A DNA stretch of 64,000 bases from Smallanthus sonchifolius (taxonomy: Eukaryota > Streptophyta > Magnoliopsida > Asterales > Asteraceae): assembly GCA_023525975.1 (NCBI GenBank), contig CM042043.1, positions 34,544,001-34,608,000 of the forward strand, given 5' to 3'. The notes under the pieces were generated by a model that worked only from the letters and a program-made list of their open reading frames with translations, searched no databases and had not been told where the DNA came from. Positions 1 through 9,920 of the stretch are shown here, one piece after another (the stretch's first letter is position 1; every line of letters begins with the position of its first letter). The position numbers and the translations under genes are program-made.

Positions 1-22
1 TTGGGCTCTCGGCACCCACGTG

Positions 23-180
23 ACCATCTCCGGACGTACCTCCGGTCACGCTTTTCGTATATTTTATGGGTGTGCTAACCCCTTCGCAACCATCACGGGC
101 CGTACCTCCGGTCACGCTTTTCATATATTTTATGGGCGTGCTAACCCCCTCGAAACCATCACGGGTCGTACCTCCGGTCC
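23..180. repeat. 66-bp tandem repeat inside LTR A1
   Basis: Unit starts at 23, 89 and 155 (each with ACCATC) give a 66-bp period, about 2.3 copies. Each unit contains CGTACCTCCGGTC and GTGCTAACCCC. The array may continue off the left edge. Confidence 0.85.
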
Positions 181-248
181 GAGTATTGGCAAGGTCCTTA
201 TACTTATCGGTATAGACCCCTTGCATTGTCACAAAGACTCACTTATTC

Positions 249-335
249 CTCAGCCCCGTAGGCTTGGAATCTTTTACTCTTTCAACCACGTAGGCCTAGA
301 GTTTACTCTTTCAGCCCCGTAGGCCTAGATTTTCC
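249..335. repeat. Short tandem repeat, about 30-bp unit
   Basis: Three copies of a CCCCGTAGGCCTAGA-like word at about 251, 283 and 312, each followed by a TTTACTCTTTC-like spacer. Part of LTR A1. Confidence 0.7.
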
Positions 336-504
336 CTTTTCTTTTCTTTTCTTTATTGAGATCCACCTTTCAGGCTGGGTATCTCATTTCATTTGGGACC
401 TTGAGTATTTTTGACTCACAGCCTCCCAAATGTATCAAGCATTTGTTTTCATTTCATATATATGCTTGATTTACTTACCAACCAGTCCTCACCTCAAAAC
501 TTCG

Positions 505-1095
505 TAACGGTTTCTCCACGATCTATTAGAAAGGTTTATATATAGGACGTACCAGCGGCGTATCCACCACCCCTCTAACACTTCATGAGTACTCTGTTAT
601 TCCATTTTGAGGTTTAGACTCGTTCCATCATACTCATTCATGTTTGAACGTATCATCATGCATTCACATATTCATCATGCATTTCACATATTCATGTTCA
701 TCACATATTCATATTCATTATGCATGGTATACTTTTCATCTCATATTCGTATTCGTCATATACTGTAAACTGGGGTGATTTTCCTTCCAGAGCAGTACCT
801 CCAACAGAGATGTCCCCAGGAAAGAGTGACGGGTCTAGGAGAGATTTATACACCACTCTTTCCTTTGACAGGACATTCCGTTTGTCAGATAACTACATAC
901 CGGTTGGATGTTCTCCCATACGTTTACTATATTTCTTTATTCTTTATTACTCTATACCCCTAAGCATTCATAATGGTTTCACCACAAATTATCAAGAAGT
1001 TTATATATAGGAAGTACCAGCGGCGTATCCACCACCCCTTGGATACATTGTGACTACTCCATTATTCCCGTTTAGTGTTTAGACTAATCCATCAT
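505..1095. repeat. Diverged direct duplication inside LTR A1
   Basis: About 505-620 and 965-1090 share the order GGTTTC(T/A)CCAC, TTTATATATAGGA, GTACCAGCGGCGTATCCACC and TTTAGACT. They lie about 455 bp apart, as an old segmental duplication within the LTR would. Confidence 0.7.
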
Positions 1096-1364
1096 TACCC
1101 CGTACCCTTGTCATACCACATAACACATATCACATAATCATATCAGCACGTATTTTACAGAACCGTGACTCTAGTGTACTTACTTTATCTTTGGATAGTT
1201 CCTAAATTCGTTCTTTTCTTTAACGTTTCTCCGAACTCGAACCGCACTCGTCGCGTACCGTACTCGCACTCATAACTGTCACGCTCGTAACCGTCGTTCA
1301 GGGCTCCTTGGTATGTGTGTGTGTGTTGCAATTGTTTTTGTTTCAAATTAACAACAATAACCAT

Positions 1365-1374
1365 CTATTTATAG
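1365..1374 (-). promoter_or_regulatory. Probable TATA box of LTR A1
   Basis: The minus strand reads CTATAAATAG. The equivalent site in the second family A LTR is at 34693-34702. Both lie on the downstream side of a palindrome-rich stretch. Confidence 0.55.
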
Positions 1375-1391
1375 TGCTGGAACATGACCCG

Positions 1392-1706
1392 TAGCAGACC
1401 GCTAAGCTAGGCGGTAACGGTCCACTACCGCCCCTTAGCTAGCTGTCTAGTGTACTCCGCACGTGGCGGACCGTCACGCTTTGGGTAGCGTTCCGCTACC
1501 CAATCCTTCTTCATGAGTCATCATACATGTGTCATCCTCTCGTTTGCCCAAGCCAAATTGTTGGTGGCAGACCGTTACCCACCTGGTGGCGGTCCGCAAT
1601 AGGGCTGAGTCACTAAAATGTGTCAACGCCACGTGTCATTCTTCCATCATTACCTTCCTCGCTACGTAGCGGACTTTCATGGACTTGGTAGCGGTCCGTT
1701 ACCGCC
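1392..1706. repeat. Palindrome-rich array of LTR A1 (TAGCGG/CCGCTA type)
   Basis: Repeated words such as GGTAACGGTCC, CGGACCGTCACGC, GTAGCGTTCCGCTACCC and GGTAGCGGTCCGTTACC form inverted repeats of GTAGCGG and CCGCTAC at about 1392-1432, 1465-1500, 1561-1602 and 1661-1706. They sit between the LTR start and the TATA box in the LTR's own orientation, the U3 position where enhancers usually lie. Confidence 0.7.
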
Positions 1707-1805
1707 TAAAATCTTTAATTCTTTTATTTCAAGTCCTTTATCTTTGGGACTTTTACACCTTTTGTCCGCGGACTTTTATTTCTTTTAAATTCTTGGGGTG
1801 TTACA

Positions 1806-1932
1806 GCTCCTTGGGATTCCTGTGCTTCAATGGAAGGTTCGCTCTGCACCGATGGTGCATGATCCGGTTGAGCACCTGCCCCTCCGACCGGTACGTCCTA
1901 TTTGTGCTCCTCTAGCTACGAATAGTTCTATC
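1806..1932 (-). pseudogene. Gag N-terminal fragment of element T, cut by LTR A1
   Basis: Read on the minus strand, a short glycine- and arginine-rich stretch (GAQIGRTGRRGRCSTG and neighbours) lies between the primer site at 2481-2492 and the edge of LTR A1, the position expected for the start of gag. It has an in-frame stop and ends abruptly at 1806. No domain is long enough to identify the lineage, so the gag call depends mainly on position. Confidence 0.35.
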
Positions 1933-2104
1933 TACAAAAGGGAAAACACTTGTGTCATCTTGATAGGCCATTATTTAGAACACCTCGAGTACTGTAAATT
2001 ACTAATTATAGAGACCGTTATGAAATTACTAACTTACTTTACTACTCGGGTTCTGAACATTTCCCATTATAAGTAACATCATGGTTGTAAAACAAGGTCT
2101 TCGA

Positions 2105-2250
2105 GGCCGAGTACTCCCCGAGTAATCTTTACAAGGTAGGTTATCGAGGCCCGAGTACTCTAGGCCTAGGCCGAGTACTCCCCAAGTACTCTCTGCCTAG
2201 GGCGAGTACTTCCCGAGTACTCCCGACTTGACTAGGGAGCGCCTAGCGAC
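2105..2250. repeat. Array of the palindrome GAGTACTC in the leader of element T
   Basis: About seven exact or one-off copies of the perfect 8-bp palindrome GAGTACTC, spaced by CCCC and CTAGGCC. It lies between primer site and gag of the minus-strand element T, in the transcribed untranslated leader. Confidence 0.8.
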
Positions 2251-2480
2251 TTTTGCGACCATGAGTAACATTCACATTTCACCTTCTTACACCTCATCTT
2301 AAAGGCATATAATGACTAATGCCTATGTGTACTACTTGTACTAAGGCCATCATCATTTACAGTCATTGTTTACCTTTGTGGCGTGGCTGGCGTAGTGGCT
2401 ACCCGAACTGACTTTCCCGATTTGGTCCCATTCGCAGTTTGATTTCAGACATTTACGATGTCTAAATCACTCAAACTATT

Positions 2481-2492
2481 GCTCTGATACCA
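2481..2492 (-). other. Primer binding site of element T, tRNA-iMet type
   Basis: The plus strand reads GCTCTGATACCA, so the minus strand reads TGGTATCAGAGC, the complement of the plant initiator-methionine tRNA 3' end. It lies 3 bp from an LTR edge at 2496, fixing the orientation of element T as minus. Confidence 0.8.
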
Positions 2493-2495
2493 ACT

Positions 2496-2774
2496 TGTAA
2501 TGCCTCGATACCGGGAACCCCACTTGTTAGATTTACACATAAACATATAGTCCAATACCGGAATTTCATAAAATAAAAACATTCATGCAGCGGAATCCAT
2601 TACATAGTTTAAACATAAAATGTCAATCAATTAAAATTTTAAAACATCATTGTCAGATAACATCATTCACAAAATAATCTGGGAAGTCAGTCATGTGCCG
2701 AGTAGCCATTCACCTATCCGACCAGCCCATAGTCATCATGTTGATTTCTTTCCTTTATCACATTAGATGGATAT
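2496..2774 (-). mobile_element. 5' LTR of element T (inner edge; outer edge not found)
   Basis: Starts TGTAATGCCTCGATACC on the plus strand, which is the CA-ending 3' edge of a minus-strand LTR, next to the primer site. The sequence appears to be interrupted at 2775 by another LTR-like block. The outer edge may lie after 4142 but no terminal motif or target duplication was found. Confidence 0.5.
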
Positions 2775-4142
2775 TGATGTGTCGCTTATAAATAGTTAAC
2801 AAAATAGATGTTTTGTTATTTGTTAAAAAGGGTTTTAACGAGATCAGGTTTTAAGTTTATAAAATGATAAATACGCAAACTTAAAACACACACATTAGAC
2901 AAGTCTACCTATCGCATCGTAATATAGTTTAAGTAATAACCAAGTACCAAACCAATTGACACGGTCGAGTTCCAATACTCAACTTTTGTTATCATTTAGC
3001 CGGTTTAATTAATGAGTGGGTTTTATGTGCTTGTGAAGCAGAAAAGTAAATGACAGAAAAGTAAATGACGGTAAAGTAACTAATAGAAAATGTAAAATGT
3101 GTACGAAGTGTGTAACCAAAATGTGTAACAGAATAGTAAATAGCTGGAAAGTAAATAGCTTGAGAATAAGTAGATCACAAAGAGCATTTCTTTGGGCTTC
3201 GAATCCGCTTGGTATATGATAATGTTATGTTAACTAATCCGATCGTATGACTAATATAAATATGTGGACAATACACTGATAGAACCTCATTCTCACAACA
3301 TTTGGTTCACGAATTATGTTCCTTAATAATAAAATAGTAAGACTCCCAGTCAGGGACATCATTAACCACCACTCTTCAATAGATCCGTACATTCGTATGC
3401 TTAAGATGTATCTCCGAGTTGGTTTAAGACATCAAACTTTAATACCTTTATTTTTGTTAAAAGAGTTATTAGACTTTGCTCACCAGGATGTGATGTAACA
3501 ATAGGAACATGTATAAAGATGTATCGTTCCCAACGTGAGTTCACCAACTCTTGTTTTCATAACAAACTCGTATAAAGACGTATGATCTTATCAATATTAA
3601 CCAACTGTTGGCTTATCAAAATCTGCTTGTATAAAGACGTACAAGTTTCAAGAGAAGTTTGATTAAAAATGTTTTACGGTCCTACACTTTAAAGTCAAGA
3701 ACACTCACAAGTTTAAAAACTAATTTAGATAATAATAAAAAGTTCATCATGAAGATGGTTTTAAGAGTGAATAATTAAATAACATAAACATACCATTAGA
3801 CTAATAACTTAAACATTAACATACACTAAACTCCATCTTCACCCAAGCAATACAAAGGGTTTATCCACGAATGGCCATATGAACAAGCATAATGCTGAGT
3901 TTCGTAGGCTCATCTATTGCGAACAAAGTGGAAGAGCCTCTCTACTCTAAACTACAATTACGAACTTTAGGACTGTGACTTTGCTCTCTATTGTTGGTGC
4001 GTAAGGTGTGTCCTCAATGCATGGATCAATCCCTCTATTTATAGGCCCTAAATTAGACAATGCACGGTCGTGCAAAGACCCAAAAGGACACATGTACAGA
4101 TGGCAGGGTACAAGAGCGTCTAGGGACACACAAAACATATCA
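2775..4142 (-). mobile_element. Athila-like LTR, solo or fragment
   Basis: Begins TGATGTGT and runs through CTACCTATCGCATCG and ACCAAGTACC-like words resembling the start of the K LTRs at 15805 and 23338. It ends ACATATCA, as those do. A minus-strand TATA box (CTATAAATAG) lies at 4035-4044, with the near-palindrome GCACGGTCGTGC at 4062-4073 just upstream. No matching 5-bp target duplication was found, so one or both edges may be wrong. Confidence 0.45.
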
Positions 4143-4642
4143 ATTTAATTCTATTATAAAAAAACATATAAACAAGTTGAACTGAGCCCAAACTCTAACT
4201 TGACTCGTTTATTATTTATTAATTATTTTATTTATATTCTTTTATAAATATTTATATACATATTTAATTATGAATTTTTGTTTAACATAATATATCTATT
4301 ATTTTTATCATGATATTATATATAATAATTATTATTATATAATTATATGTAAATTACATTTCGCAAAACTGCTCAAGCTTGATAAGTAAAGATCGAGCTG
4401 GAACTTAAGCTCGTCTCGATTCAAGTTTTCAATGCGATGATCTTAAGTAGCTCACGAACAGCTCGACTCCACATCTCATTGTCAGTATATGTAAAAGTTC
4501 TATTGAAATTAAATCCATGGTTAGCAACCCCTCTTTCACGCAAAAGCACCAACTTCTAAACTAGATGTTAGAGAATTTTTTGAATACAACGTTTCTAAAC
4601 CGGTAACACTATTTACAAAAAGAAGAAAAAACGCAAATATTA
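4143..4642. other. AT-rich intergenic DNA, nothing recognised
   Basis: Very AT-rich from about 4200 to 4360, then a stretch with repeated GAGCT and AGCTCG words (4370-4470) of the kind found in small plant DNA elements. No ORF, terminal repeat or duplication could be fixed. Confidence 0.5.
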
Positions 4643-5151
4643 TCAATATACTAATAGGAAGTATCGGTGAACTTTTTCCACCGATAAAATCTCCCCTTAA
4701 CTTTGTAAGTTGTCAAAAATTACCCCTCAAGTTTCATTTTGACCCATTCAAGGTTATAAAGTTTTGAGTTTACCCCCCGCAATATATATAATCTGGAATT
4801 CTTCAATAACTTTCGTTCGTTAATTTAAAAAAAAATTTGTTGTTGTGTTTAATCTTTTTTCTTAACGTCCTAATATAAAATTTGTTATACTCATTTACAA
4901 GTATCAACCACAACTCCCCCTCAACTTTGTAAAATGTCAAAACTCGGTGTCTTTCCTCACCAGCACGCTACTTGTCACCTCCCTGTTTGTCCGTCTTAAT
5001 TTTTTTGGGTTTTTTTTTCGGTTTTTTATATTTTTTTTATTGGCTAACTGAGTCTCTATTCGTTTCCTTTTGTGCTTAGTCACGTCAATGTAATCGTCTC
5101 AAACATTTAAGGTCCGCTTCCCGCTGTGAAGCGCGGGAGCTAATTTTCTAG
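4643..5151 (+). mobile_element. Non-autonomous Helitron, about 509 bp
   Basis: Starts TCAATATACTAATAGG after an A (4642). It ends in a hairpin with arms CCCGC (5120-5124) and GCGGG (5133-5137), ten bases, then CTAG at 5148-5151, followed by T. The 5' TC, 3' hairpin, CTAG end and insertion between A and T are the Helitron hallmarks. No Rep/helicase is present, so it would depend on an autonomous Helitron. Confidence 0.75.
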
Positions 5152-6090
5152 TTTTATATAACTTACAATATTAAAATTCTTGATAGGATATCGCGTAATT
5201 GTTTTTAGCCCAAAAGATTGAAATGGGTTTGGTTTTCTTGGATCGTCTAAGCAAACAAATTCTTTTTACTTCAACTTAAATTGAAACCTGATTTTGATTT
5301 CTGTTCGTTTTTAAAAATCCTGATAAAATAACTTGTGTTGCTTCTATCATTTTATCTTGAAATCCGGAAAATTTAGCAATTAACCACGAATGTCGGTCGT
5401 CGGTGAAAGTCTTTTTTTTCCTAGTTTATGCCGTCCATCAGTAATAATCACCAATAGATTACCAACATATATTTATCTATTTTTGATTTTTTACAAGTTA
5501 GAATCTAGGTAGGTTAGATCTTTTCTGAATTATTTATTTTATGGTGTATGATTTTGTTTTGTATTAATGTATGATCTTGTTCATGTTATTTTATGATTCT
5601 GTATCATATTTTTATAGAGGTAATTTCATAAATAATTCTGAAGAATTATATAATATAATTCACCCTATCAAAAAATTTAATTTCAAATATAATCACTCAA
5701 AAAACTTAGAATTACATATTTCATTAAAATACATTTTATAATATGAACACTCCAAACACTTATATCTCAATACAAGTTAAGGGCAAGAGTATAAATGTCA
5801 TAAACCTTAAAATTTTTAAATATTTAGTTGTATCATTGTTTTAGGTAAATATAACATTATCTAATTTTTTAGAGAATATATGATGATAACCCTTTTTATT
5901 GTGTATTACTAGATTTTAGGGTTTTTCAAAATTTTAGAAATCATCTAATGATTTTAGGGTTTTCTTAGTGACAATATTGGGTGATGGTTAGTGTTGATAG
6001 AGAGTTGTTAAATAGTTGCATACTTACATGTGAGAAGTTCACGAATAGGTATAGTTAGTTCCATTTAAATTAAAAGAATCATCCAAGTTG
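5152..6090. other. AT-rich intergenic DNA, nothing recognised
   Basis: No ORF longer than background, no terminal repeats and no recognisable RNA gene. It lies about 1-2 kb downstream of the transporter gene. Confidence 0.5.
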
Positions 6091-6105
6091 GTAGGATTAT
6101 AAAAT

Positions 6106-6240
6106 GCCAATGTGAGACTAGCTCATATGGTAGAGACTCTTGTCTCTTAAATTGAAGGTCATGGGTTTAAACCAGACATTGGGTGAATTATTTGGTGTAA
6201 TTTAGAAGTATGAATAGGGTAGATTTGTCGTTCAAAAAAA
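6106..6240 (+). mobile_element. tRNA-derived SINE with 15-bp target duplication
   Basis: A 135-bp unit with an A-box-like TAGCTCATATGGTAGAG near its start and a B-box-like GGTCATGGGTTTAAACC about 35 bp later. It ends TTGTCGTTC plus a seven-A tail. It is flanked by perfect copies of GTAGGATTATAAAAT at 6091-6105 and 6241-6255. Internal pol III boxes, short length, A tail and long duplication are those of a plant SINE. It encodes nothing and would use a LINE reverse transcriptase in trans. Confidence 0.88.
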
Positions 6241-6255
6241 GTAGGATTATAAAAT

Positions 6256-6770
6256 AACCAAACGTTCAGCAAACCGTTGGCTAGAAGTTCGTTCATTTAA
6301 CAAACAAACAAATATGAACACAATTTTTTGTTCATTTAACTAAACGAAGAATATGAACACCCGTCCCGTTAGTTCATGTTCGTTCGTTCATTTATGCTCG
6401 TTTGTTTAAATATTCATTCAAATTTATTTATTACTAATATTAATTTAAATCATTTTGATTTTTATATTTTAAAACTCTTTAAGCCCAATTTAAAATCAAA
6501 TTAAAATATGAAAATCAAATTGGTTATAGAATAATATTAGATACACAAATAACTTGAATGAATATTTAAACGAACAGAAGTGAACGAATATAAATAAACG
6601 TAAATGAACAGACATAAACGAATGTTCATAAACGAGACATGTGTTCATGATCATTCATTTAATTAAATGGACGAAAATTTGTATTAATGTTCAGTCGTTT
6701 ATTAAACGAACGAACGAACTTCCCGTCAAACGGTTCACTGAACATTCAGTTCGTTAACATGTCTAGTATA
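6256..6770. mobile_element. Foldback or MITE-like inverted repeat, about 515 bp
   Basis: The left arm (CGTTCAGCAAACCGTTGG, then AAGTTCGTTCATTTAA) and the right arm (reverse complement reads TGTTCAGTGAACCGTTTG, then AAGTTCGTTCGTTCGTTTAA) are imperfect inverted copies. The interior is also rich in TTCGTTCATTT and its complement. It begins directly after the SINE's right duplication. Terminal motif and target duplication are unclear. Confidence 0.6.
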
Positions 6771-7106
6771 AACCAAACTAATTTAGAAGACATACTGACC
6801 AGCCAAGCTTTGGCTTGCCGTTCTTCGAAAGTTGAGCCTAGAATTTTGATCAAAACTGATTGAACAGGACCAAAGTATGAACATGTGTTTAAGCACATAT
6901 AACCGTCTTACCAAAGACATCCATAATAGCAACCAAATCCTTAACATCAACATACCACAATTGACAACTTTTATAATTTACTTAAAAACTTCCATAGCTA
7001 TTTATTTTTCCATTCTAATAAAAAACAATTTTGACTCCCTTAACGGCTTCAAACTAATTTACTCTACAACTTCCATAACTATCTACAACATAACAATTCA
7101 AAGAAC
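6771..7106. other. 3' flank and probable 3' UTR of the transporter gene
   Basis: Lies just past the stop codon of the minus-strand transporter gene. No clear polyadenylation signal was singled out. A 99-codon plus-strand ORF here overlaps the end of the gene in antisense and is not considered real. Confidence 0.4.
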
Positions 7107-8407
7107 TCACATTGCAGCAGTTAACAAACCCGAACCCGCATTTCCTTTCTCAAGATTCGGTTCAACAGATTCTTGATGAGCCAAATCATAAGTCGCGTGA
7201 ACCCCAACAAGAACATAGTAAACCAACATCACACCACTACAGATAAAGAACCTCTTAAACGCGATAGCACCCAAAGACCCGATCAAGAACACATTCATCA
7301 GAATCGACAATGCAGGTAACCATGGAACCAATGGAACTCCCCAAACCTTTGGAACCCTTTGCTTTTGAACCAACATCATTCCAACAGTACCCGCGAACCA
7401 AAACCCACCACCCACTGCATACCAACCCCACCCCTTCGCATTTGCACCCCAAAGTGAGGTTATTCCAACAGACGAACCAATTACAACTACTAAACAAACC
7501 ATAAACTTAACCATATCATGCTTAGATGTTTTGTCCTTCACATAATAACGCCTAACAAGCAACGCGACAGCCATGAGCATGAATATGAAGAGAGTACTAA
7601 ACGACAACACGCTTGACAAAACATCAAGGCTCGAGAACAAAGCAACGACGCAGCTAATAGTGGTAACTAATAGGGTCGCGTATATCGGGGTTCCAGTTTT
7701 CGGGTGGACCAAAGCGAACCATGGTGGGATCATATGGGCTCGGGCTATTTGAGTGGTGTATCGGGCTTGACCCATTGACCCAATTAACATACTTGTAAGC
7801 ATCCCCTTTAAAGCACATAAACTCACAACATATTTAGCCCATTTCATCCCAATTTTCTCAAATGCAACCGAATAAGCCGCATCTCTATCTATATCAGTGT
7901 ACTTCACCATCATTGTAAGAGCTAATGCCATCAAACAGTAAACCACACTGATTGTAGACATTGAACCAACTAGACCTAACGGTATATCCCTAGCCGGTTT
8001 TTTTGTTTCTTCCGCCATATTAGCCACCATATCAAACCCTGTATACGACCAGTAGACCACAGCTGCAGCCCTAAACATTCCCTCAGGGCCGTACGGGAAA
8101 AAAGGTTGTAAATTTGAGGTTTTCGCGTGTAGAAACCCGACGATGATTATGAAAACTATGATTGAAGAACTTATCATTGAAAGTACCATATTGGCAAATG
8201 ATGTCAATTTGGTTCCTCTCATTGCTACCATGTTGGCTATGAATAAGATTACTACAGCAATAGGGTCTAGTAAATTGAAACCATCTGCAAACGAATCGAC
8301 TTTTATACGAAGAAAATCCGGATTAGAACTGAACATACTCGCAAAATATGATGAAAACGATCGAGCTAATCCGGCTGCACCAGCAACAGCCTCTAACAGA
8401 ATGTTAC
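7107..8407 (-). CDS. CAT6/CAT7-like: Amino-acid transporter, CAT6/CAT7 type, exon 2
   Basis: Second coding exon (1,301 nt) of a cationic amino-acid transporter of the APC superfamily, a membrane protein importing basic and some neutral amino acids. The acceptor is TTTTGCAG before 8407, joining codon phase 1 to exon 1. The exon encodes the middle and C-terminal membrane segments. Conserved stretches include YWSYTGFDMVANMAEET, the loop GQARYTTQIARAHMIPPW, PKTGTPIYATL, RRYYVKD and the late KVWGVPLVPWLP. Stop is TGA at 7107-7109. With exon 1 the protein is about 616 aa, slightly above the usual 570-600. No stop or frameshift was seen. The GAAGLARS-type stretch rather than the CAT1/5/8 pattern points to the CAT6/CAT7 clade; this is recalled family knowledge, not a search. 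Confidence 0.92.
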
Positions 8408-9251
8408 CTGCAAAACAAACATGAAAATAACAAGAATTGAAGATGTTGATGCAAACTGTTGAATTTTGGAAAAATATTATATAGTTTAGTTTTGATTCAA
8501 GTGATTATGATATGAAATCGACAACCATTCTAATTTGAACCGATCGGCTAGCAGTCAAACCAGTGATCCGGACCGAGTTTCCATTTTTTTATTATATTAT
8601 TTTTTTTTCTTTTAAAATCTCATTTTCTAATTATATGTATAATTTAGTATTCTAGCGGTTTCATATTTTATTTATTTAAATCTTCGTATGTCACTAAAAT
8701 TACAAATTCTCATCAAAACATAAACAACATGTTTGATTGGCAGGAATTTATAGGAATTCAATGGAATTGGAATTTAAATTTCATTTCTTTGCATGTTTGG
8801 CTGACTAAGAGAAATAATTAGGATTGGAAATAATTAGGATTGGAATTTAAATTTCCAGCCAAATTCTTCAGCAATGTTTATAATTTACATAATAACTCTA
8901 GACGTTTTCCATTTTTTTAAGAACATTTTTTTAAACATATTTGAGTTTGGATTTATGTTTAACATTTTGTTAATTTTATAGGGTAATTTTATTAGATATT
9001 TTTACACTCGAATTCCGTTAACAAATATATTAACCAAACACGTTACAGATTTTCAAATAAATCCTTCAAATTCCAATTCCAAAATATTTTGCGAACCAAA
9101 TGCCCAAAGTATTTTTATATAATTTTTGTTTTTATATTATTTATGACGTGTTCAGTTCTTAATCTGGTCCAGTGAACTGATGAGGAAGCCTTGTCCGATC
9201 TGGTTCTAAAAACATTGTAAATCAAGATAGAATATTATGTGTATCACTTAC
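8408..9251 (-). other. Intron of the transporter gene, 844 bp
   Basis: On the minus strand the donor is GTAAGT (complement at 9246-9251) and the acceptor ends TTTTGCAG (8408 onward). Splicing joins a G from exon 1 to GT of exon 2, giving glycine in the conserved IAAGN stretch. Retaining the intron would stop translation two codons later. Confidence 0.88.
8725..9112. mobile_element. Probable MITE within the transporter intron
   Basis: The left end (ATGTTTGATTGGCAGGAATT, then GGAATTGGAATTT) and right end (complement reads GCATTTGGTTCGC, then GGAATTGGAATTTGAAGG) form an imperfect inverted pair about 390 bp apart. The interior is AT-rich with GGAATT repeats. This resembles a common class of small plant DNA elements. 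Exact ends and duplication could not be fixed. Confidence 0.5.
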
Positions 9252-9801
9252 CAGCAGCAATGAAGGCGATGAAATCGCCTAATTCAATCCGAAGAAACGA
9301 GAACGAGCCGCCTGCGATAGGAACTTCGACGGCGAACTCTGTGTAGCAAAACACAGAGAAGAGGGCGGACAAGCCAGATAAAGCGTACGATACAACAATC
9401 GACGGTCCGGCGTCGTCTCGGGCTTCAAGTCCGGTGATGGTGAAGATACCGGAACCAACAACGGAGCCGAATCCGAGCCAGATTAGGTCAATCCAAGTAA
9501 GACACTTTTTCAACTCGTTTTCGCTTTGTTTTTTGAGTTGGATGAGCTCGGTGGCGTCGGAGGAGCGGCCGAGGCAGCGGTCGCGGAGGCGGTGGAGGGT
9601 TTGGGAGAATGCGGACTTGTAGGCGTTGAGGTTTTGGAAAGAGGGTTCAGGGTAGAAATCTTGCTTGCTGAATCGCCAATAGGATTTTGGCGGGTGAGGT
9701 TGTTGGTCCATGGTGGGTGAGTTGGGGTTGAGAGGATCGTGGAGGGTTATACGTGGGTCGTCCAGATCGGATTCCGGTAGCGGTTGACTCGCGATTCTCA
9801 T
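9252..9801 (-). CDS. CAT6/CAT7-like: Amino-acid transporter, CAT6/CAT7 type, exon 1
   Basis: First coding exon (550 nt), ATG at 9799-9801. The N-terminus is a hydrophilic cytosolic tail with the family-typical stretch SYWRFSKQDFYPEPSFQNL, then the first membrane helix with the unwound substrate-site motif GSVVGSGIF and ITGLEARDDAGP. Next come FCYTEFAVEVPIAGGSFS and ELGDFIAFIAAG at the exon end. A second in-frame ATG at codon 31 precedes the conserved part and may be the true start, since the first 30 residues are proline- and aspartate-rich and look unconserved. The gene reads toward 7107. Its upstream leader is cut by a LINE only about 120 bp from the ATG, which could affect expression. Confidence 0.92.
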
Positions 9802-9920
9802 CGGTTTTTTCGCGGGAAAGTGGTGATGGATCGGTATCGGGTTGTAGGGAGGTTGGTGGAGGATGAATCGGGGATATGTGAGTCCGTCATGTATTATTGG
9901 TGGGATACTCGATCTAAGTC
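9802..9920 (-). promoter_or_regulatory. Residual 5' leader of the transporter between ATG and LINE
   Basis: About 120 bp between the ATG and the LINE edge, including the left target duplication at 9905-9920. No TATA box is visible here on the minus strand, so this is probably 5' UTR or proximal promoter now separated from upstream DNA. Confidence 0.5.

Larger units (their letters stand above)
1..1805 (-). mobile_element. LTR of element family A, copy 1 (left end outside window)
   Basis: Non-coding sequence whose right edge ends in GGGGTGTTACA at 1805, which on the minus strand is a TGT... LTR start. A minus-strand TATA box lies at 1365-1374, so the LTR is read leftward and its 3' end lies before base 1. 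It shares stretches with the split LTR at 13574-14485 and 34066-34870, for example around 780-900 against 34070-34200. No gag or pol is visible, so it may be a solo LTR or the 5' LTR of an element off the left edge. It interrupts the element whose gag and primer site follow at 1806-2492. Confidence 0.65.

Noticed and set aside
2775..4142. Solo LTR with defined target duplication
   Set aside because: Edges look right but GATAT (left) and ATTTA (right) do not match, so only an LTR-like block is claimed.
6113..6165. Possible tRNA gene
   Set aside because: A- and B-box-like words are present but there is no cloverleaf. The unit has an A tail and long target duplication, so it is a SINE.
7255..9622. 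Several ORFs of 60-93 codons overlapping the transporter on both strands
   Set aside because: They are shadow frames of the two exons or intron; the exon frames have conserved transporter motifs and good splice sites.
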